Shown here in pieces: positions 21,535-31,105 of a stretch of DNA of 64,000 nt. Origin of the DNA: Priestia megaterium. Its GTDB lineage: Bacteria > Bacillota > Bacilli > Bacillales > Bacillaceae_H. Made by a program: the position numbers and the translations under genes. Each line of letters starts with the position of its first letter. Within the stretch, counting starts at the first letter, position 1. The DNA lies in NCBI RefSeq assembly GCF_023824195.1, contig NZ_CP085442.1, positions 4,068,001-4,132,000 of the forward strand, given 5' to 3'. The notes beneath the pieces are model-generated. The model had not been told where the DNA came from. It saw only the letters and a program-made list of their open reading frames with translations, and searched no databases.

Positions 21535-22317
21535 TTATACACCACCAAAGCGGCGACCGCGCTTTTGAAACGCCTCGACTGCTTCGATTAAATGATTTTC
21601 TTTAAAATCTGGCCATAATACTTCTGTAAACCAAAACTCTGTGTAAGCTAGTTGCCAAAGCATAAAATTACTTAAGCGAAGCTCGCCGCTTGTACGAATA
21701 AGCAAATCCGGATCTGGAAGGCTTTTGCTCATCAAATAGGAAGAAAATAAATTTTCTGAAATAGAAGAAGAATCTACTTTTCCCTGCTCTACATCTTCTA
21801 CCAATGACTGAATAGCGCCTATAATTTCGTGACGGCTACCATAATTGAGCGCGAAGTTTAAAATCAGCCCCGTGTTATGCTTTGTTCTTTCAATTGCGTT
21901 ATCCACGGCTCGAATCGTATGGGCAGGGAGCTCACTTTTATCTCCCATAATACGAACTTGCACATTTTTTTCAATTAGCTCAGGCAGAAAGGTTGTTAAA
22001 AATTCTTCTGGCAGTTTCATTAAAAACTCGACTTCAGTTTTGGGGCGCTTCCAATTTTCAGTGGAAAATGCATATAAAGTTAATACTTTAACACCTAATT
22101 CATTGGCCAGTCTGGTCACATGACGCACTACCTTCATTCCTTCATGATGGCCCATCATGCGAGGAAGAGCTCGTTTTTGCGCCCAACGACCGTTCCCATC
22201 CATAATAATTGCGATATGTTCAGGAACAGGGTGCTGTTTCACTTGATCTTTTCGTTCTGACAAAGACAGTGTATTTAAATCTTGACTTTTCTTCCATGCT
22301 TGAAATTTTCTTAACAT
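21535..22317 (-). CDS. uppS: Undecaprenyl (isoprenyl) diphosphate synthase, cis type
   Basis: Builds the C55 carrier lipid for peptidoglycan and teichoic acid by adding isopentenyl units to farnesyl diphosphate. MDGNGRWA (39-46) holds the magnesium-binding D40, and LLIRTSGELRLSNF-MLWQ near the C-terminus is the second signature. At 260 residues the length equals B. subtilis UppS. It starts ATG about 18 bases after a GGGGGACC site, so initiation context is ordinary to weak. Confidence 0.97.
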   Translation of the reverse strand: MLRKFQAWKKSQDLNTLSLSERKDQVKQHPVPEHIAIIMDGNGRWAQKRALPRMMGHHEGMKVVRHVTRLANELGVKVLTLYAFSTENWKRPKTEVEFLMKLPEEFLTTFLPELIEKNVQVRIMGDKSELPAHTIRAVDNAIERTKHNTGLILNFALNYGSRHEIIGAIQSLVEDVEQGKVDSSSISENLFSSYLMSKSLPDPDLLIRTSGELRLSNFMLWQLAYTEFWFTEVLWPDFKENHLIEAVEAFQKRGRRFGGV

Positions 22318-22391
22318 GCAAAGGTCCCCCGTTGTACGCTCTCACATAAACGTGTGGCTTATGTGAGTTTTTTCTTACTACACATTATTAA

Positions 22392-22424
22392 CAAAAAAAC
22401 CCCCTGTAAACAATAGAGGGTCTT
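22392..22424 (-). terminator. frr terminator
   Basis: Stem ACCCTC / GGGGGT with an 11-nt loop, followed by TTTTTTT on the minus strand. Confidence 0.8.
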
Positions 22425-22451
22425 TTACAATATATTTTACCTTGAAATGAC

Positions 22452-23009
22452 TTAAACTGCCATAATTTCTTCTTCTTTATCTTTCGCCACTTTATCCACT
22501 TTTACGATATGGTCATCTGTTAGTTTTTGAATGTCATCACTGTAGCCGCGTAAATCGTCTTCAGTAATTTCACCTTTTTTCTCTAACTTTTTGAAATCGT
22601 CGTTTGCATCACGGCGTACGTTACGAACCGCAACTTTTGCTTCTTCAGCATATTTTTTCACCATTTTCACTAACTCACGACGACGCTCTTCCGTTAAAGC
22701 AGGAATCGATAAACGGATAATAGTTCCATCGCTTGTAGGTGTTAATCCTAAATCAGATTTTAAAATGGCTTTTTCAACTTCACCAATTTGTGATTTGTCA
22801 TAAGGCTGAATAACAAGCATACGAGCTTCTGGTACGCTTACTTGCGCCAATTGGTTGATCGGTGTTGGTGCACCGTAGTATTCTACCGTTACGCGGTCAA
22901 GAAGTGACGCGCTTGCACGTCCAGCACGAATTGATGCTAGTTCACGACTAAATGATTGAATTGCTTTTTCCATTCTTTCTTTTGCGTTTTGCAACACTTG
23001 TTTTGGCAT
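22452..23009 (-). CDS. frr: Ribosome recycling factor
   Basis: tRNA-shaped protein that splits post-termination ribosomes with EF-G. At 185 residues it is complete; signatures are [19 protein letters not shown] and [20 protein letters not shown]. It lies two bases after the pyrH stop, so the two genes are translationally linked, as is almost universal. Confidence 0.98.
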   Translation of the reverse strand: MPKQVLQNAKERMEKAIQSFSRELASIRAGRASASLLDRVTVEYYGAPTPINQLAQVSVPEARMLVIQPYDKSQIGEVEKAILKSDLGLTPTSDGTIIRLSIPALTEERRRELVKMVKKYAEEAKVAVRNVRRDANDDFKKLEKKGEITEDDLRGYSDDIQKLTDDHIVKVDKVAKDKEEEIMAV

Positions 23010-23011
23010 GT

Positions 23012-23734
23012 TTATTTCCCCTTTACAATTGTTCCAATGTTTTCGCCTGTTACGGCACGTTTAATATTGCCTTCTTCCGTAATTGAAAAAACAATTAGCG
23101 GAATATCGTTGTCCATACATAATGAAGAAGCTGTAGAATCCATAACAGCTAGTCCATCTTTTAAAACATCAATATACGTTAATGTTTCGTATTTTACAGC
23201 ATCAGGTACAAGCTTAGGATCTGCATTATAAACGCCATCTACATTGTTTTTAGCCATTAAGATAACGTCAGCCTCGATTTCAGCTGCACGCAAAGCTGCT
23301 GTTGTATCTGTAGAGAAATAAGGGTTTCCTGTACCCGCGGCGAAAATAACAACGCGTTTTTTCTCAAGATGACGAACAGCTTTTCTTCTAATATAAGGCT
23401 CTGCTACTTGTCTCATCTCGATAGAAGTCTGAACTCGTGTTTGCACACCAATGTTCTCTAAGCTATCTTGAAGAGCCAGCGAGTTCATTACTGTTGCCAG
23501 CATTCCCATATAATCAGCAGCTGCACGATCCATACCCATTTCACTACCAATTTTACCACGCCAAATGTTTCCACCACCAACGACTACAGCAATTTCCACA
23601 CCTAATTCATAAACGGCTTTTACTTGTTCAGCAACAGATTTGATGATGGATGGGTTAATACCAAAACCATCTTCACCAGCTAATGCTTCTCCACTTAACT
23701 TTAATACGATACGATTATATTTTGCTTGACTCAT
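23012..23734 (-). CDS. pyrH: UMP kinase
   Basis: Hexameric amino-acid-kinase-fold enzyme phosphorylating UMP to UDP, allosterically activated by [12 protein letters not shown] near the N-terminus and VGGGNIWRG are substrate loops. The start is the ATG giving MSQAKYNR, because GGAGGT lies five bases upstream; a Met four codons earlier overlaps that site. The 240 residues match B. subtilis PyrH. A terminator separates it from tsf and no obvious promoter lies in the gap, so readthrough from tsf is likely. Confidence 0.97.
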   Translation of the reverse strand: MSQAKYNRIVLKLSGEALAGEDGFGINPSIIKSVAEQVKAVYELGVEIAVVVGGGNIWRGKIGSEMGMDRAAADYMGMLATVMNSLALQDSLENIGVQTRVQTSIEMRQVAEPYIRRKAVRHLEKKRVVIFAAGTGNPYFSTDTTAALRAAEIEADVILMAKNNVDGVYNADPKLVPDAVKYETLTYIDVLKDGLAVMDSTASSLCMDNDIPLIVFSITEEGNIKRAVTGENIGTIVKGK

Positions 23735-23767
23735 GCTTACCTCCATCGTTAACGGTGAGATCTCTTT

Positions 23768-23797
23768 TGTAAAAAAGGGAACACACAGTGTTCCCTA
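23768..23797 (-). terminator. tsf terminator
   Basis: 9-bp stem AGGGAACAC / GTGTTCCCT followed by TTTTTTAC on the minus strand. Confidence 0.85.
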
Positions 23798-23810
23798 TAC
23801 GGTCAAACCC

Positions 23811-24692
23811 TTACTTTTTAACTTGGTTCATTACTTCTTCAGCGAAGTTGTCTTGACGTTTCTCAATACCTTCTCCTACTTCAAAACGAACGAAGCTTTC
23901 AACAGTAGCGCCTTTGCTCTCAACGAACTGACGTACTTTTTGATCAGGATTTTTAACAAATGTTTGATCTAGTAAGCAAATATCTTCGAAGAATTTGCCA
24001 AGGCGACCTTCAACCATTTTTGCAACGATTTTTTCTGGTTTGCCTTCGTTTAATGCTTGTTGAGTTAATACTTCGCGCTCACGCTCAGTTTCTTCAGCAG
24101 AAACTTGGTCACGAGAGATGTATTTAGGGTTGATTGCAGCGATGTGCATAGCAACGTCTTTTGCAACAGCTTCTTCAGTTGTACCAGATAATACTGTTAA
24201 CACACCGATACGTCCGCCAGCATGTAGGTAAGCACCGAATGCATCAGCATCAGTTTTTGTTGCTACAGCGAAACGACGTAGAGATAATTTTTCTCCGATT
24301 GTAGCGATTGCAGAGTTGATGTGTTCTTCAACAGTTGCACCGTTTTCCATTTTTTGAGTAGCAGCTTCAGCAGCGTCAGCTGGTTTGTTAGCTAAAATGT
24401 GAGCAGCTAATTCTTTTGTTAATTTTTGGAAACCTTCGTTTTTCGCAACGAAATCAGTTTCAGAGTTAACTTCTAAGATAACAGCTTCGTTACCTTGAGT
24501 TTCGATGTAAGTTAGACCTTCAGCAGCAATACGGTCTGATTTTTTAGCAGCTTTTGCAATACCTTTTTCACGTAAGAAATCGATTGCTTGCTCCATATCA
24601 CCGTTAGTTTCAGTTAACGCTTTTTTACAATCCATCATACCAGCGCCAGTTTTTTCACGTAATTCTTTTACCATTTGAGCAGTAATTGCCAT
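23811..24692 (-). CDS. tsf: Elongation factor Ts
   Basis: Guanine nucleotide exchange factor for EF-Tu. At 293 residues it has the N-terminal UBA-like domain ([26 protein letters not shown]), the [10 protein letters not shown] signature near residue 75, and the dimerisation core. ATG after AAGGAGGCTACA. It has a terminator on each side and a plausible promoter of its own, so it can be uncoupled from rpsB. Confidence 0.98.
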   Translation of the reverse strand: MAITAQMVKELREKTGAGMMDCKKALTETNGDMEQAIDFLREKGIAKAAKKSDRIAAEGLTYIETQGNEAVILEVNSETDFVAKNEGFQKLTKELAAHILANKPADAAEAATQKMENGATVEEHINSAIATIGEKLSLRRFAVATKTDADAFGAYLHAGGRIGVLTVLSGTTEEAVAKDVAMHIAAINPKYISRDQVSAEETEREREVLTQQALNEGKPEKIVAKMVEGRLGKFFEDICLLDQTFVKNPDQKVRQFVESKGATVESFVRFEVGEGIEKRQDNFAEEVMNQVKK

Positions 24693-24724
24693 AATGTGTA
24701 GCCTCCTTGTTTGGGTATGTAATT

Positions 24725-24754
24725 AATGTATATAAATGGGTTAAATCTTTTCAA
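24725..24754 (-). promoter_or_regulatory. Candidate tsf promoter
   Basis: -35 TTGAAA (24749-24754), 18 bp, -10 TACATT (24725-24730), immediately after the rpsB terminator and about 30 bp before the tsf start. Confidence 0.5.
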
Positions 24755-24793
24755 AAAAAGGTGATAAAAGGCTATTCCCCCTTATCACCTTTC
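24752..24793 (-). terminator. Terminator between rpsB and tsf
   Basis: 11-bp arms AAAGGTGATAA / TTATCACCTTT with a 14-nt loop and a T-run on the minus strand. Confidence 0.85.
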
Positions 24794-24799
24794 ACGGAA

Positions 24800-25519
24800 T
24801 TAAGCAGTAGTTGTTTCAGTTTCAACTGCTGTTTCTTCACCTTGTTTAGCTTCTAAAATAGCATCAGCAACTTTAGAAGTTAAAAGTTTAACAGCACGAA
24901 TTGCATCATCGTTTGCAGGGATTACATAGTCAATTTCGTCTGGATCACAGTTAGTGTCTACGATACCAACGATTGGAATGTGTAATTTTTTAGCTTCCGC
25001 TACTGCAATACGCTCTTTACGAGGGTCAATGATGAATAATGCATCTGGAAGTTGTTTCATATCTTTAATGCCGCCTAAGAATTTTTCAAGACGCTCTAAC
25101 TCTTTTTTAAGTTGAACTACTTCTTTCTTAGGTAGTACTTCGAAAGTACCGTCTTCTTGCATTTTTTCGATATCTTTTAAACGTTTGATACGTTTTTGGA
25201 TAGTTGAGAAGTTAGTTAATGTACCACCTAACCAACGTTGGTTAACGAAGTACATACCAGCGCGAGCTGCTTCTTCTTTAACAGAATCTTGAGCTTGTTT
25301 TTTCGTACCTACGAATAAAACAGTACCGCCGTCTGCAGCTAATTCTTTAACGAATTTGTACGCTTCTTCTACTTTCTTAACTGTTTTTTGAAGATCGATA
25401 ATGTAGATGCCGTTACGCTCAGTGAAGATGTATTTCTTCATCTTTGGGTTCCAACGGCGAGTTTGGTGACCGAAATGTACACCAGCTTCTAGTAATTGTT
25501 TCATTGAAATTACTGACAT
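24800..25519 (-). CDS. rpsB: 30S ribosomal protein S2
   Basis: Late-binding 30S protein between head and body of the subunit. At 239 residues it is complete, with [22 protein letters not shown] at the start and [27 protein letters not shown] in the middle. ATG follows TAGGAGGAAAAAC. It has its own strong promoter and a leader of about 110 nt, and is now separated from codY only by flagellar debris. Confidence 0.98.
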   Translation of the reverse strand: MSVISMKQLLEAGVHFGHQTRRWNPKMKKYIFTERNGIYIIDLQKTVKKVEEAYKFVKELAADGGTVLFVGTKKQAQDSVKEEAARAGMYFVNQRWLGGTLTNFSTIQKRIKRLKDIEKMQEDGTFEVLPKKEVVQLKKELERLEKFLGGIKDMKQLPDALFIIDPRKERIAVAEAKKLHIPIVGIVDTNCDPDEIDYVIPANDDAIRAVKLLTSKVADAILEAKQGEETAVETETTTA

Positions 25520-25628
25520 GTGTTTTTCCTCCTAATGGTTTTAAGTCTCCTCCGCTTATTTCATCTTCAGCCGAAACTACAAAAAGTAGCACCATCAACC
25601 GAATCAACAAGCGTGTGTAATAACACCA
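25520..25628 (-). ncRNA. 5' leader of rpsB
   Basis: About 110 nt of untranslated leader with self-complementary pieces (for example GCTACTTTTTGTAG). rpsB leaders in Bacilli are commonly autoregulated by S2; the conserved fold could not be confirmed by eye. Confidence 0.45.
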
Positions 25629-25634
25629 AAAACA

Positions 25635-25663
25635 AATATAGCACACTCCTTTTTCACAAGCAA
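25635..25663 (-). promoter_or_regulatory. SigA-type promoter of rpsB
   Basis: -35 TTGCTT (25658-25663), exact 17 bp spacer, -10 TATATT (25635-25640). It lies only about 15 bp beyond the swrB stop, so the flagellar deletion left it intact. Confidence 0.85.
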
Positions 25664-25677
25664 GCGTTTCATTAAGT

Positions 25678-26065
25678 TTATTGATGAAATTTCAATAATA
25701 ATTCAATTTCAGTTTTCCCTCTGTGTAAATGTTTTGCAATTTCTTTAATTGTTAAACCTTGTTTCTTTAAATAAACGGAAAATTCTTTTATCTCTTCACA
25801 TGACAAATCTTGAATTTGGTCTGTAGTTAATTCTTCAAACGATGTGCTTATACGTTTCTGACTTTCTTCTATAGAGAGAAGTTCATACAGTGACTCAGAA
25901 GGCTCACTTTTTAGATTCACTCTTTGAACAGGTACGTCTTCTTCCTCTACCAAAGGTGATTTCGCGCTGTTTTTTTCCGTTTCTGAAGAAAAGGCAATGG
26001 GACGCTGTTGAAGCTTTCGTAGAAACTTCTCGTTTTGTTCCTGAAATTCAGCGAGATATGACCCC
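25678..26065 (-). pseudogene. swrB: swrB (ylxL) 3' remnant
   Basis: About 128 codons of the C-terminal part of the swarming/flagellar type III activation protein SwrB. The end, GLTIKEIAKHLHRGKTEIELLLKFHQ split around the KEIAKHLHRGKTEIE helix, is the conserved SwrB tail, and LAEFQEQNEKFLRKLQ just after the junction resembles its coiled-coil segment. The N-terminal membrane anchor is absent. The frame is joined directly to fliI sequence at about 26066, out of frame with it. An internal ATG (25953) could start 91 residues but has no good ribosome-binding site. It is the last gene of the fla/che operon in B. subtilis, placed just before rpsB. Confidence 0.85.
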
Positions 26066-26837
26066 AGGTAACAGAATCCATCATCATCATGACGCTCAAC
26101 CCCTCATCTCGAAAGTATTCAGCAATAGAAGTAGCTGTATATGCTGCTTTCATTCGAAGTAGAGCAGGCTGATCAGAGGTAGCAACTACTACAACGGAGC
26201 GCTTTAACCCTTCCTCTCCAAGATCTCGTTCAATAAACTCTCTAACTTCTCTTCCTCGCTCGCCTACAAGGGCAATGACATTCATATCTGCTTTTGTATT
26301 GCGTGCAATCATCCCGAGCAGCGTACTTTTCCCAACACCGCTTCCTGCAAAAATGCCTATGCGCTGCCCTTGACCTACTGTTAGCAAACTATCAATCGTT
26401 CGTACCCCTACTTCAATCGGCTGTTCAATAGGCGGACGCTCTAAGGGATTAGGGGGGTCTTGATCGGTTAAAACAAACGGCAAATAATGAGAAAGTTCAG
26501 ACCCATCTAAAGGGTTCCCTAACGAATCAAGCACTTGACCTATTAACTCTTTCCCCACGCTTACCTGCAGAGGTTTTTCTGTCGTTTCCACTAGGCAGCC
26601 AGGTCCGATATATCGAACAGATGTATAAGGCATTAAAACGACGTGCTCACCGTTAAAACCAACAACTTCTGCACGAATTTTATCTCCTCGTTCACTAAGA
26701 TGAATAAAGCAAACATCTCCTATTGACGTTCTAGGTCCTTTAGATTCAATCATCATTCCTACTACCCGGCTGACTTTCCCGTACCGTTTAAAAGAAGATG
26801 TGCGCGGGATTTCATGAATGAGTTGTGCGACTTTCAT
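25947..26837 (-). pseudogene. fliI: fliI, truncated and fused out of frame to swrB
   Basis: Flagellar type III export ATPase, family length about 438. Residues 1-257 align with FliI: beta-barrel domain, then the nucleotide-binding core with GIFAGSGVGKSTLL (Walker A) and MMMMDSVT (Walker B). After DSVT, where the family continues RFAMAQREIG, the sequence switches at about 26066 to swrB DNA and reads about 40 unrelated residues before a stop. The C-terminal catalytic and hexamer-forming half is missing, so ATPase function should be lost. Start and ribosome-binding site (GGAGAGTAAAC) are intact and overlap fliH. Confidence 0.93.
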
Positions 26838-27600
26838 GTTTACTCTCCTCTAACAAACGTTCTTTTAATTTTTTCTTCATTTCCGTTAACTGACTATCAA
26901 AAGAAGCAACAAGACGCCCATAAGAAGAATCGATGACACAATCCATTTCCTGAAGATTTTCATCTGCATAAATAAACAGCCCGGTTTCTCCGTTCAATAA
27001 ATCGAACAGTTCTCGTTTATGTTCACATACATATGCATATTTTTTCGGAGAAACAAAAAGCTGGATTTCTTTATGTTCTCTAACTTCTTTTAAAGACCTT
27101 GCAACAAGTGATAAAAATGATTCATTTCTTTGAAGCTGCTCATTTAAAATCGTTTCAGCTAGGGTGAAACCTAATTCAAAGATGACTTCTTCAGATTGAT
27201 TTATATATTCGTAGTACTGATTCTTTGTTTCGTCAACAATGTTTCGCGACATGGCTAATACATGTTCATACTCTTGTTTTCCTTGAAGCAGCCCTTCTTC
27301 GTATCCTTCTTCATAGCCTCGCTTTTGTTCTTGTTGAAACAGCAGCACCTTCTCTTCTTCCCACTGCTTTTTCAAACGTTCAACTTCGTTTTGAGCTTGT
27401 TTGCGGTAGGCGTCTGCCTCGGCCTTTATTATTTCAGCTTCACTGTGCGCTTGCTCAATAACGTGCTGTGCATTTTCTTGCTGAAGATGTTCTTCTGTGG
27501 GCTCATCTTGTATCGGAAAACCAAATGGAATGACTTGAATGTGCTTAGCATTTTCGTCTGAAAGTTTGTTCGTATAAGTTGATTTAATGATATTAGACAA
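26812..27600 (-). CDS. fliH: Flagellar export ATPase regulator FliH
   Basis: Soluble stator-like partner of FliI in the flagellar type III export system. A long glutamate and lysine-rich coiled coil (about 45-125, including YEEGYEEGLLQGKQEY with FliH-type glycine spacing) is followed by a C-terminal globular domain. The start chosen is TTG (MSNIIKSTYTNK), eight bases after GGAGGA and overlapping the fliG stop; a GTG 18 bases upstream is the alternative. The frame is intact, but its partner FliI is broken, so it is probably a relic. Confidence 0.85.
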   Translation of the reverse strand: MSNIIKSTYTNKLSDENAKHIQVIPFGFPIQDEPTEEHLQQENAQHVIEQAHSEAEIIKAEADAYRKQAQNEVERLKKQWEEEKVLLFQQEQKRGYEEGYEEGLLQGKQEYEHVLAMSRNIVDETKNQYYEYINQSEEVIFELGFTLAETILNEQLQRNESFLSLVARSLKEVREHKEIQLFVSPKKYAYVCEHKRELFDLLNGETGLFIYADENLQEMDCVIDSSYGRLVASFDSQLTEMKKKLKERLLEESKHESRTTHS

Positions 27601-28612
27601 TAATATCGTCTCCTCCACCTCGAGCTAGTACAATTTCACCAGCATCTTCTAAACGTCTAATTGCAGCAACGATACGTGACTGAGCTTCCTCTACATCTTT
27701 CAAACGCACAGGACCCATAAATTCCATTTCTTCTTTAAACGTTTCCACCATACGGCTAGACATATTTTTAAAAATAATAGATTTCACTTCTTCACTTGCT
27801 ACTTTTAAGCTCAACAATAAATCATCATTTTCTACATCTCGTATCACACGCTGAATAGAACGGTTATCGAGCGTTACGATATCCTCAAATACAAACATTC
27901 GCTGTTTGATTTCTTCTGCTAATGCCGGATCTTGAATCTCAAGCGTATCAATAATAATTTTTTCAGTCGCTCGGTCTACTCCATTTAATACTTCAACTAC
28001 TGCTTCTAAACCACCTGTTTGAGTATAGTCTTGGGTAACAGTAGCAGAAAGCTTTCTCTCTAAAATTTGCTCCACTTCATTAATGACTTCCGGAGATGTA
28101 CTTCCCATCGTTGCAATCCGCCTTGCAATATCCGCTTGCCTTTCCTGAGGCAGTGATGATAAGATTTGTCCTGCCTGCGGCGGCTCTAAGTAAGATAAAA
28201 TAAGAGCAATCGTCTGAGGATGCTCATGCTGAATAAAATTTAACAGCTGCATAGGATCAGCTTTTCTGGCAAAGTCAAACGGACGAACTTGCAAAGAAGA
28301 AGTTAATCGATTGATAATCATCATAGCCTGCTCTGGTCCAAGTGCTTTTTCTAACACCTGTTTCGCATAGCTTACTCCTCCTTTTTCAAGGTAGTTTTGA
28401 GCAAGCGTTATTTGTTCAAACTCATGAAGCACAGCTTCTTTTAGAGACGGCTCTACTTTTCTCACTGAAGAAATTTCAAGCGTTAGTTGCTCAATTTCAT
28501 CTTCACTGAGATGTTTATAGATAGAAGCTGATACATCCGGACCGAGAGAAATCAACAAAATTGCTGCTTTTTGCTTTCCAGTTAACTCATTTTTTTGCAT
28601 AGCCTTTACCAT
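27593..28612 (-). CDS. fliG: Flagellar motor switch protein FliG
   Basis: C-ring protein that connects to the MS ring and receives torque from stators. All three domains are present in 339 residues: FliF-binding N-terminus, middle domain with the EHPQ motif (LNFIQHEHPQTIALILSYL), and a C-terminal charged torque helix region (SRMVETFKEEMEFMGPVRLKDVEEAQ). The frame is intact and the ribosome-binding site GGAGGAAAG is good. With fliF frameshifted and fliM/fliY missing from the locus, no motor can form from this cluster. Confidence 0.93.
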   Translation of the reverse strand: MVKAMQKNELTGKQKAAILLISLGPDVSASIYKHLSEDEIEQLTLEISSVRKVEPSLKEAVLHEFEQITLAQNYLEKGGVSYAKQVLEKALGPEQAMMIINRLTSSLQVRPFDFARKADPMQLLNFIQHEHPQTIALILSYLEPPQAGQILSSLPQERQADIARRIATMGSTSPEVINEVEQILERKLSATVTQDYTQTGGLEAVVEVLNGVDRATEKIIIDTLEIQDPALAEEIKQRMFVFEDIVTLDNRSIQRVIRDVENDDLLLSLKVASEEVKSIIFKNMSSRMVETFKEEMEFMGPVRLKDVEEAQSRIVAAIRRLEDAGEIVLARGGGDDIIV

Positions 28613-28623
28613 TAGCTTTCCTC

Positions 28624-30206
28624 CTAATCCTCACTAATCCATGTTCGCAGCAGTTTTGCAAACTCTTCCGGGTCTTGCTTCGCTAACGTTTCAAGATTGC
28701 TTTTTGTTTGCTGTTCAGCACTTAAAACAGGAGCTTTTTGTGCCGCTTCATATGCTTCAAAAGTTTCATCATACTCTTCATGATATTCGTCTTCATCTAA
28801 GTCTTGACGCCTTTTCCTAACCAACAGCACAATAAGAACAACAATAATAAGCAGCAGTGCTCCTCCGATTACGTACATCCACAATGGAATTGAACTTGCT
28901 GTGTTGTCAGATGTTTCTTGTCCATTAAACGGCTGAACAGAAACGGTAATCTTATCGCTGACCGCGTTATCGGAGAGAGCTTTCGTATTTGCATCTTTTG
29001 AAATAGAAGTACGGACAATTGGACCTAACATTTTTTGAACGTCTGACTCAAGCGTATCCGAAACTTGTGATTTCCCTTTTGCATTGGACGGATCTATCAT
29101 TACTTGAATGCCAAGGTCTTGAATTTTATATGGACTTTCGACGATTTCTTTATGAATTCGATTCACTTCATAATTAATTCGTTCTTCATGTTTTTCGTAG
29201 TCTCCGTCTCCACTTGTTGTGCTAGATGAGTAATTTGTTGTATCTTCTTCTCCTGTTCCAGCAACGCCTCCATCTTGAGCATTTTTACCAGAAAATGTTT
29301 CATTAATTTTTTCAGCGCTAACTGCAATTCCTTGCATATTATCTTTATCAACAGGCTCTACTAGTTTTTCTTCGCGATTTTCCTGTGTAAAATCAAGATC
29401 TGCTGTAACAGAGACCATTACTTTATCTTGACCGACCAGTCTTCCTAGCATTTGCTGTACTTGACGCTGAATATCTCGCTCAACTTCTTTTTTCGCTTCG
29501 TTCTGCGAAGCAAATGAGCTAGAAGCTGAATTCGTTTCATTTCCTTTTAAATCAAAGTACTCAAAATATTGGTTCATGATGACGACATTATCTGTAGGAA
29601 GGTTTGGCACACTTTTGGATACTAAATGATAAAGAGATTTAATTTGCTGATCATCAAATTTATAACCAGCCTTTGTATTAAGTACAATGCTTCTCCCTGC
29701 TTTTCATTCGCCCATACGCTTTCGTTGGGAAGGGTAATCATCACTTTTGCATCGTTGACCCCTTGAATGTTTTTCATTAAGTTAGCCAATTCAGTTTGCA
29801 TCGCATCGAGTTTTAACACATCAAATTCATTATCTGTCATACCAAAGCTTGCATTTTTCCCAAAAAACGAATAGTCGATACTTCCGCTATCAGGAATTCC
29901 TTGTGCAGCTAAATCAACTTTTAGCGAGTCAACGCTTTGTTCCGGCACCGAAATGGTTGTTCCGTTATCAGAGATTTCTGAAGGAACGCTTCTAGCATCA
30001 AGCTCTGCTTTGATTTGTCCTGTTTCTTGAGCCGATAGATTGCTATAAAGAGGGACAAATTTATCTTTGTTTAAAAAAACAGATGCTAAACTAATGACTA
30101 GAATAGCCGCAAGAGGAGCAGCGATAAGGGCTATTTTCTGTCCTTTTTTGCGGTTATTCCAAAAGACTTTCATCTTATCTTGATAAAGAGCTATTCTTTC
30201 ATTCAT
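28624..30206 (-). pseudogene. fliF: fliF, frameshifted
   Basis: MS-ring protein, family about 530 residues. The 5' part (from 30206) encodes the cytoplasmic start, the first membrane helix and the ring-building domain up to NESVWANEKQGEA. At about 29690-29700 the frame is lost; the next frame resumes with SIVLNTKAGYKFDDQQ and continues through the periplasmic domain, second membrane helix and the FliG-binding tail to 28624. The shift equals a net loss of one base modulo three; a deletion between short AAGC repeats would explain it. Both halves are otherwise well conserved, so the lesion looks recent. Confidence 0.92.
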
Positions 30207-30255
30207 GGTATTCCTCCGGTTATTACTATTTTCATTTTCTTTAATAACCGCTCAA

Positions 30256-30546
30256 TTACATTTGCATTCTCATCATTTCCTGATAGGCTTCAACAGCTTT
30301 ATTGCGTATTTCAAGAGCCGTTTGCATCGTAATACTTGCTTTTTGAGCAGTAATCATTACATCTTGGAGTTCGACGTTTTCTCCTTTAGCAAGCTTTTCA
30401 GTCGCTATATCTGAAGCGCGTTGAGTATTGTTTAACTCATTGATTGAGTCTTTTAAAAACGTTGAAAACTGTTGAGTTGTTTGTCCAGTGCTAGTAGAAG
30501 CTGCTGTTTTTGCTATTGCTGTTTGATTGCTGATACCATTAATCAT
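30256..30546 (-). CDS. fliE: Flagellar hook-basal body protein FliE
   Basis: Small adaptor joining the MS ring/export gate to the rod. At 96 residues it is intact; the conserved C-terminal half DVMITAQKASITMQTALEIRNKAVEAYQEMMRMQM is recognisable from its parts ITAQKASI and RNKAVEAYQE. ATG after AAAGGAGCG. It sits between the flgC remnant and broken fliF, in original operon order, and is probably not functional in isolation. Confidence 0.92.
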   Translation of the reverse strand: MINGISNQTAIAKTAASTSTGQTTQQFSTFLKDSINELNNTQRASDIATEKLAKGENVELQDVMITAQKASITMQTALEIRNKAVEAYQEMMRMQM

Positions 30547-30558
30547 TTTATCGCTCCT

Positions 30559-30885
30559 TTATTTCCCAATTTCTAACGCCTTTGTTAATATACTTTTGTT
30601 TGTATTAAAGACCGTAACGTTTGCTTCATAGGATCGAGTAGCACTAATTAAATCCGTCATTTCCTTTAAAGGATCTACGTTCGGCATCTGCACGTATCCT
30701 TGGTCATTCGCATCTGGATGCGTCGGGTTATATACTAAATTAAAAGGAGTATTATCTTCTACGATATCTGTGACTTTTACACCGTTGTTCTGACTTTTAT
30801 TTATTTCGGAGTGTAAGAGGGACGAAAAAGAAGGCGAACGATCAGACTGCATGACAACCATTTTTCTTTTGTAAGGCTGCCATAA
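30559..30885 (-). pseudogene. flgC: flgC, 5' end deleted
   Basis: Proximal rod protein, normally about 150 residues. Homology begins at LWQPYKRKMVVMQ and runs to the usual end, TRSYEANVTVFNTNKSILTKALEIGK in pieces such as SATRSYEANV and ILTKALEIGK. The first 45 or so codons, including the universal ANA-containing N-terminal helix needed for rod assembly, are absent, and flgB, normally between codY and flgC, is missing altogether. Upstream the frame runs into unrelated AT-rich sequence with no ribosome-binding site. Confidence 0.9.
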
Positions 30886-31057
30886 GTCCTGAACAATATG
30901 TAATAAAAGTAACGATTTGTAATCAACTAGTATCTTTTTACTATTTAAAGATTCTATAATATAATTTTTAGATTTTTATATGAAGTTTGTTAAAGATTTA
31001 TAAAAATAGTGAACGAATCGTCTTAACTCACTGCGAATCTTTTCGTACTGAGAGCAT
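30886..31057 (-). other. AT-rich region upstream of flgC remnant
   Basis: No gene. It probably contains the old fla/che operon leader joined to flgC at about 30885. A possible SigA-type site, TTAACA with 17 bp to TAAAAA, reads towards the remnants; no SigD-type site was seen. Confidence 0.4.
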
Positions 31058-31095
31058 AAAAAAAAAGCACACGGACTTTGCCCGTGTGCTTTTTG
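31058..31095 (-). terminator. codY terminator
   Basis: 13-base arms AAAAAGCACACGG / CCGTGTGCTTTTT with a 7-nt loop and long T-run; strong and probably bidirectional. Confidence 0.92.
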
Positions 31096-31105
31096 GTTCA
31101 TACAC

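Noticed and set aside
30886..31057. SigD promoter for the flagellar remnants
   Set aside because: No TAAA-N14/16-GCCGATAT-like pair was seen; only a weak SigA-like site.
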